A stretch of 14,280 nucleotides of DNA, from assembly GCA_902779075.1 (NCBI GenBank), contig CACZAK010000196.1:1-14280 (forward strand). The letters are read 5' to 3'. The position numbers and the translations under genes were made by a program. The DNA comes from an uncultured bacterium (lineage in GTDB: Bacteria; Verrucomicrobiota; Kiritimatiellia; RFP12; UBA1067). Shown here piece by piece: positions 1 through 5,100 of the stretch (the stretch's first letter is position 1; each line of letters begins with the position of its first letter). The notes beneath the pieces were generated by a model. It was not told the DNA's origin. It saw only the letters and a program-made list of their open reading frames with translations, and searched no databases.

Positions 1-1
1 C

Positions 2-2059
2 ACGGCGAACTTCTATGGCGGCACGACCAGCGGACGCGGCGAGCATACGTTCTTCGGACCCGCCACGTCGCTTTCGACCGATCTGCTCGAGTTCGGCAAC
101 GGTGCCGGCAACAACTTCAAGGTCTATTACGGCATGATCACCGTCAAGGAGGGCCTGCTCTCCATCGGCACGGGCGGCATCACGATCCACTGGCGCCATC
201 CGATGCGCCAGTTCCTCAACATGGAAGGCGGCACGCTGCGGGCGGCGGGCAACTTCGGCCCGTCCAAGTATGGTGCAACGCTCAACTTCGGAAGCCCGAA
301 GAAGGGCAGTGCGGTCGATTTCGACCTGAACGGCAAGACCGTCCGCTGGTCCACGGGCCTCGTTGGCGGCAGCGACGTGACGGTGAAGGGAGCGGGCACG
401 TTCACGACGCAGCGTCCTGGCGTGCAGGGCATCCCGCTCGGCAAGTGGACGGTTGAATCGACGGGATCTGTCGATCTCCGCAACGCGGCGGGCTTCGCGG
501 GCGGCCTCTCGCTCGCGGAGAACACGAGCGCCACGCTCGACATCGCCGGATCGAACATGGTGGAAATGGTGTTCTGGAACTGGCACGACAACGCCTGGAA
601 TACGTTGTTGCCGCTCTACAATAACGGCTCGATCATCACACCGCACGTCGCCTCGTCGCTCACGTTCATCAACAGGACGGCGAGCACCATTACCGAATCC
701 AAGAACCCGGGCGACAATAACGCTACGAAGAACAAGAGCTTCGGCCTCAACTACCTTGGGCAGTTCTACGTGAACGCCGACCAGGTGGGCACGTGGTCCT
801 TCAAGCACAGGTTCAAGACCCACTTCGGCTTGATGATCGACGACACGGAGCTGTCGAGGCCGGGGCCGAACACCGACACGACCGTGAGCAAGGAATTGAC
901 GGAAGGCTGGCACAACTTCATGATTTCGGCCTATTCGGGCGATGCGAATCCGTCCGTGGGTCCATACAGCGGCGCGGATGCGCTTACGTTCAAGGCTCCG
1001 GGAGACTCCGCCTACAGGGTGTTCGACACCACGACCGTCCCGATGAGGATGCGCCAGCACTGCGGCGCGCGCACGAGCGTGAGGTGGCGCAAGTACCTCG
1101 CGTACGGCGACAGCTCCAGCGTCTATCTCACCGCCGACGAGAGCAAGTACACGACGCTCGACACGGTAACCAACTCGCTGCAGGTCTTGAATCTAAACAA
1201 TCCCAACACAGGTGCAAATGCGCCGCTTGGCGGATGCGCGGCACGTTTCGACGGATACTTCAAGGTGACGGCGGAGAATGCGGGCAACTGGACGTTCAAG
1301 GGCCAGTTCGACGACCGCATCGCGCTCTTTGTCGATGGTCGCCGGCTCTTCGCAACGACGGCATGGGACGCCACTGGCCAGGGTGCCATCACGTTGCATG
1401 AGGGCTGGCATCACTTCGAGATCCGTACGGCAGATGCGTCTGCGTCCGGCTCCACGAGCGGGAAGTCCGGCGCGAGCAAGATTACGGAAGACGGGCAACT
1501 TTGCGCGGTCGCGTTCAAGGTGGGAAGCGGAAGCTTCAAGCCGTTTGACGAGCGTTATCTCCCGATTGCCTACACGGCAGGCGACGCGCAGAAGTTCGAG
1601 GAGCCCGGCCTTGGCGGCGAGATTGAGCTCGCGGCGGGTTCGACGCTCACCAACGCGCCGCGCGACGGCGGCTTCTGTCCGATCTACGGCACGCTGAAGG
1701 GCACAGGCACGCTCGCGGGCCCGTACCGCTTCACGGGCGAGGACAACAGCTGGGTGGTCGAAGGCGCGACTGTGTCGCGTGCGACCCTCCCGGCCGTCCA
1801 GTTCTCCAATGCCACGGTGGAAACGTTCAAGGGCTTGAAGTCGCTTGCCGTCACGTTCAACGCGCAACCGACGCGCAAGGCCTACTACCTCACGGGCGCA
1901 GTCACCGGCCTGACGGCCGCCGATATTTCCGACGTGACGTACACCGTGACCGACGCAGCCGGCAACGACTACACGGAGAACTTCGCGCTCACCGTGCAGG
2001 ACGGCCGCCTTACGTTCACAAACAGCAAGCCCAAAGGCATGTACATCATCGTGCGGTAG
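2..2059 (+). CDS. Giant surface stalk protein with two PA14-like domains, 5'-truncated by the window edge
   Basis: Frame 2 is open from base 2 to the TAG at 2057-2059, giving 685 residues. The ATG at 134 is internal: coding sequence continues upstream without a stop and aligns with the paralogue at 8339-14280, so the real start lies outside the window. The first 600 or so bases encode a beta-strand stalk rich in Gly, Thr and Ser (for example 'EGGTLRA', 'IPLGKWT', 'AAGFAGGL'). Two PA14-like domains follow (about 746-1030 and 1244-1560), then more stalk and the C-terminus 'NSKPKGMYIIVR'. I see no autotransporter barrel, PEP-CTERM, LPXTG or hydrophobic anchor at the end. The likely role is a secreted or cell-surface adhesin or glycan-binding protein; this is inferred from architecture. 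The C-terminal tail differs from that of the next gene. Coding status is certain; function is not. Confidence 0.9.
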   Translation, partial: TANFYGGTTSGRGEHTFFGPATSLSTDLLEFGNGAGNNFKVYYGMITVKEGLLSIGTGGITIHWRHPMRQFLNMEGGTLRAAGNFGPSKYGATLNFGSPKKGSAVDFDLNGKTVRWSTGLVGGSDVTVKGAGTFTTQRPGVQGIPLGKWTVESTGSVDLRNAAGFAGGLSLAENTSATLDIAGSNMVEMVFWNWHDNAWNTLLPLYNNGSIITPHVASSLTFINRTASTITESKNPGDNNATKNKSFGLNYLGQFYVNADQVGTWSFKHRFKTHFGLMIDDTELSRPGPNTDTTVSKELTEGWHNFMISAYSGDANPSVGPYSGADALTFKAPGDSAYRVFDTTTVPMRMRQHCGARTSVRWRKYLAYGDSSSVYLTADESKYTTLDTVTNSLQVLNLNNPNTGANAPLGGCAARFDGYFKVTAENAGNWTFKGQFDDRIALFVDGRRLFATTAWDATGQGAITLHEGWHHFEIRTADASASGSTSGKSGASKITEDGQLCAVAFKVGSGSFKPFDERYLPIAYTAGDAQKFEEPGLGGEIELAAGSTLTNAPRDGGFCPIYGTLKGTGTLAGPYRFTGEDNSWVVEGATVSRATLPAVQFSNATVETFKGLKSLAVTFNAQPTRKAYYLTGAVTGLTAADISDVTYTVTDAAGNDYTENFALTVQDGRLTFTNSKPKGMYIIVR
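746..1030 (+). other. PA14-like domain, copy A (degenerate binding motif)
   Basis: The encoded segment runs from 'GQFYVNADQVGTWSF' through 'MIDDTEL' and 'LTEGWHNFMISAY' to 'YRVFD'. This follows the PA14 pattern: an aromatic-rich first strand, a G-T-W-x-F turn, a 'hhIDg' strand, then 'L-x-x-G-W-H-x-F'. PA14 domains typically bind glycans, often through a calcium held by two adjacent aspartates. Here that position reads Lys-Thr (bases 815-820), whereas copy B and the paralogue in the third gene have Asp-Asp. Copy A may therefore have lost calcium-dependent binding and be structural. The fold assignment is by eye. Confidence 0.65.
1244..1560 (+). other. PA14-like domain, copy B
   Basis: This is the second copy of the module, starting at 'RFDGYFKVTAENAGNWTF' and continuing with 'QFDDRIALFVDGRRL' and 'LHEGWHHFEIR', ending near 'SGSFKPFDERYL'. 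The adjacent aspartates (bases 1310-1315) and the V-D-G strand are intact, as expected for a glycan-binding, calcium-dependent PA14 fold. The gap between the two copies (about 1031-1243) encodes a linker without an obvious repeat. Ligand unknown. Confidence 0.7.
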
Positions 2060-2167
2060 CCGGTAGGGACGGCACCCCGTACCGTCCGCAACACCGCGGC
2101 GGTTGCGGGGTGACCGCCGTTCAAACGACCAAGAGATTGTTTTTGAAGGAGGGATTGCAAAAACGGT
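2060..2167 (+). promoter_or_regulatory. Intergenic leader with GC-rich hairpins and the Shine-Dalgarno of the next gene
   Basis: Two short inverted repeats can be read: GGACGG 2067-2072 with CCGTCC 2082-2087, and GGCGGT 2098-2103 with ACCGCC 2113-2118 (9-base loop). Neither is followed directly by a T-tract; the only T-run, TTTTT, is at 2140-2144. They are therefore weak candidates for an intrinsic terminator. AAGGAGGG at 2146-2153 is a strong Shine-Dalgarno core, but it sits 14 bases before the ATG at 2168, longer than the usual 5-9. I see no clear promoter, so read-through from the upstream gene is possible. Confidence 0.4.
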
Positions 2168-5100
2168 ATGAAACCAGTGTGCTTTTTCCTCTGCGTGGCG
2201 GCTGGAATCTCCGCGCAGGCGGCGACGTTCAACATGCTGTCGTGTTGTCCCGGCGAGGACAACGCGACCCAGGCACGATTCGTCTGGCACTCCGACAGCG
2301 ACGCCTGCACGCTCTGGTACGCCAAGGCGTCCGCACCGGGCTCCGCCACGCAGGTCTCCTGCGAAAGCGTTTACAAGCCGGTCACGTTCAGGTCGAGCGA
2401 CGTCAACTACTACAAGTACACGGCGACGCTCTCCTCGCTCGATCCCGGCACGGAATACATCTACTACGTGAAGTCCGGCAGCACACAGTCCGCAACGCAG
2501 AGGTTCAAGACCGCCGGAACGAGCGGCAGCTACAACTTCCTGTGGTTGAGCGACGTGCATTCCCATCCCGATGACTCGGCGAAAACGAACTCCGTGAACA
2601 CGATCATTGCCAACGCGAAAAGCGCGGCAGGTTCCATAGACTTTATCCTCTTTTCCGGCGACATGGTGAAGTATGGCGCACGCTACGACAACTGGCAGCA
2701 GTGGAACGGGAATGCCTCTTTCACGGACTACATGCACGCGCTCTGTCCGGGGAACAAGGAATACTATAACACCGGCGGTACGACGGCTGGGGCGAACGGG
2801 AGTTCTTCCAGAATTCACAACAGGTGGTTCCTTGCGTGTCGCAATAATCCACAGAACGGAGCGGACGGCATTGAAAGTTCCTATTGGTTCATCAGGGACA
2901 GCGTAATGTTCGTCGCCATGGATACGCTCGCGGACGAAGGCGTGGACATGGATTCGTACGTGTACAACAATGCGTTCGCGCTGCAAACCAACTGGTTCGA
3001 CAGGGTCGTGTCCGCGCAGAAGAGCGCGAAGAGTTTTCGCTATCTTGTGGTGTTTCAGCATTACCCGCATTTCACATACGCGGAAGGCGACGGCTTTCAA
3101 TATGGATCTGGACGGTACAAGAAGTGGAAAGACCTTTTTGACAAGCACAAAGTCGATTTTGCTTTGACAGGCGACCATCATAATTATTCAAGGTCCAAGA
3201 AACTTCGCGGCGGAAGCGAAAACAGCGAAGGCACCGTTTACATAACCGCGCCGGAAATCGGCAAGAGCCTCTATTCGCCGTCTGTCAAGGCGGCAAGCAG
3301 TCTTAATTCCTACGGCGTGACTTCGGGCGACAATCCCACTGTGAGGACATTGATGGCGACAGCCCATAATGGCGATGAGGCAGTCGGCGGCGTGTGGTTC
3401 TCCGTCACGCCCCAAAAAATGACAATGCATTACATCGGGACAAGCACTTCCCCGTATGATGCGGTCGAAGTGACACCTAAGGACCGCGGGTTCGTGTACG
3501 ATCCGACCGGCGGGACAACGGGGGGCGACGCCACTTCCCACACGCGCTATCGCTTCGCCGTGGATGCGCCGAGGAGCGACACGTTTTGCATGCAGCTTTC
3601 CGAGATACAGCTTTTGGACGAAAACGGCAGCCGTATTTCTTCTGGATATACGATCGCCTACGATTCGACGACGAAGGATTCCTACGGGGACATATTCGGG
3701 TCAGATGAAACCCCGGAATGCGCGGTTGACGGCGATACCTCTACCAAGTGGCTTGACTGGCGCGCGGGATTAAATCAGTCAGCGGCAACCCGCTCTGTCG
3801 TATGGCTGGACTTCTGCTTCGCGAATCCGACGGCCGTGTACGGCTACCGTTGGTACACCGCCAACGATGCGCCCAGCCGCACGCCTGTCTCCTGGACGTT
3901 TTCCGCCTCCGACGACGGTGGCGTGACATGGACTGTTCTCGACAAGGTCGAGGATTACGACACCACGACGGATTATAACGCCCTCGCGTATTCCAAGCGC
4001 ATCGCTGACATTCCCCTACCTCCTACGACGGCGGGCGGCACGTACTATGCGCTGGCAGTTGGCGTAAACAAATACTCAAGGTGGCCTGACGGTAGTAGTG
4101 ATCTGGGCGGCTGCGTGGCGGACGCGGAGGATGTGTTGAGCGCATGCACGAACGCCGTCAAGGGGTTGTGGTCGGCGGTCAACTGCTATTCCTTGTACGA
4201 TAACGGTGCAACGCTTTCAGCAGCTCGCAGCAGGTTCCAGAGTCTCGCCGACGTGGCGCAAAGCGGCGATACCGTCCTATACTACCAGTCGAGCCACGGC
4301 GGGAACGACAAAGACAATGCGCTTCGTGCACATCTCTGCATGACGGACGCAGATTACTATGACGATGTTTTCGCGTCCGATCTTCTGAGGTTCAGGACGG
4401 GTGTGAGAATAGTAGTCATAATCGACGCATGTCATTCCGGCGGCATGTTCAAGGGGGAAGAGGCGCCGGAGTGGAATTTTGCCGCCAGCGTCCAGGCCCG
4501 TATGGACGAAATCAAGGAAGAGATGCGCACGAAAGGCGTCAAGGCGTCCAACGCTCCGTCCGTCGGCTGGATCACAGCTTGCGACTACGACCAGTTGTCC
4601 GTTGAAGTCAATGGACGGGGCTGGTTCACGAAACCTTTCGTGAAGGAATGGAAGGCGGATTCCACAGATGCGAACGGAGACGGCTACAACGACTTTCTCG
4701 AGATTTTCGACGTTGCGGCACCACAAGCGACCAACAGCGCGCGTCAACCGCAGAAACTCAACGACGATCTGCTTGCGAGCGTCGCCGCGTGGCGGCTTGC
4801 CGGGTCGGACGCGTTCACGTGGACGGGTGGATACGACAACAACAGGATAAGCTCGGGGAGAAACTGGGAGGGGGGCGTGGCGCCGACGGCCAATTCGGGC
4901 GCGACGCTGACGTTCCCGTTCACGAGCAACACCACCGTGTCGAACGACTACTCATCGCTTTACGCGAAGAAGATCGTGTTCCCTACCTCGAACTATCGTG
5001 CCACTTTCGCCGGCGGGCCGGTGACGATTGCGGAAAGCATCGTGAACAACGCATCCGTTACCAACAAGTTCCAGAACGCCGTGACGTTCGCTGGCAACAT

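Noticed and set aside
134..2059. ATG at 134 as the true start of the first gene
   Set aside because: The frame stays open upstream to base 2, with the same stalk-type sequence, and there is no Shine-Dalgarno or signal peptide at 134. It is an internal Met.
2020..2059. Type IX secretion C-terminal signal in the first protein ('KGMYIIVR')
   Set aside because: The last residues recall the G-x-Y-x-h-x end of that domain, but the rest of the expected domain is not visible and this secretion system is mostly known from Bacteroidota.
2060..2118. Intrinsic terminator after the first gene
   Set aside because: Short GC stems are present but no T-tract follows directly; the nearest T-run starts 21 bases after the second stem.
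1193..3181. 662-codon open frame on the - strand
   Set aside because: It crosses the boundary between two well-supported + strand genes and is Arg/His/Val-rich with no domain. It is a shadow caused by the codon bias of the GC-rich genes.
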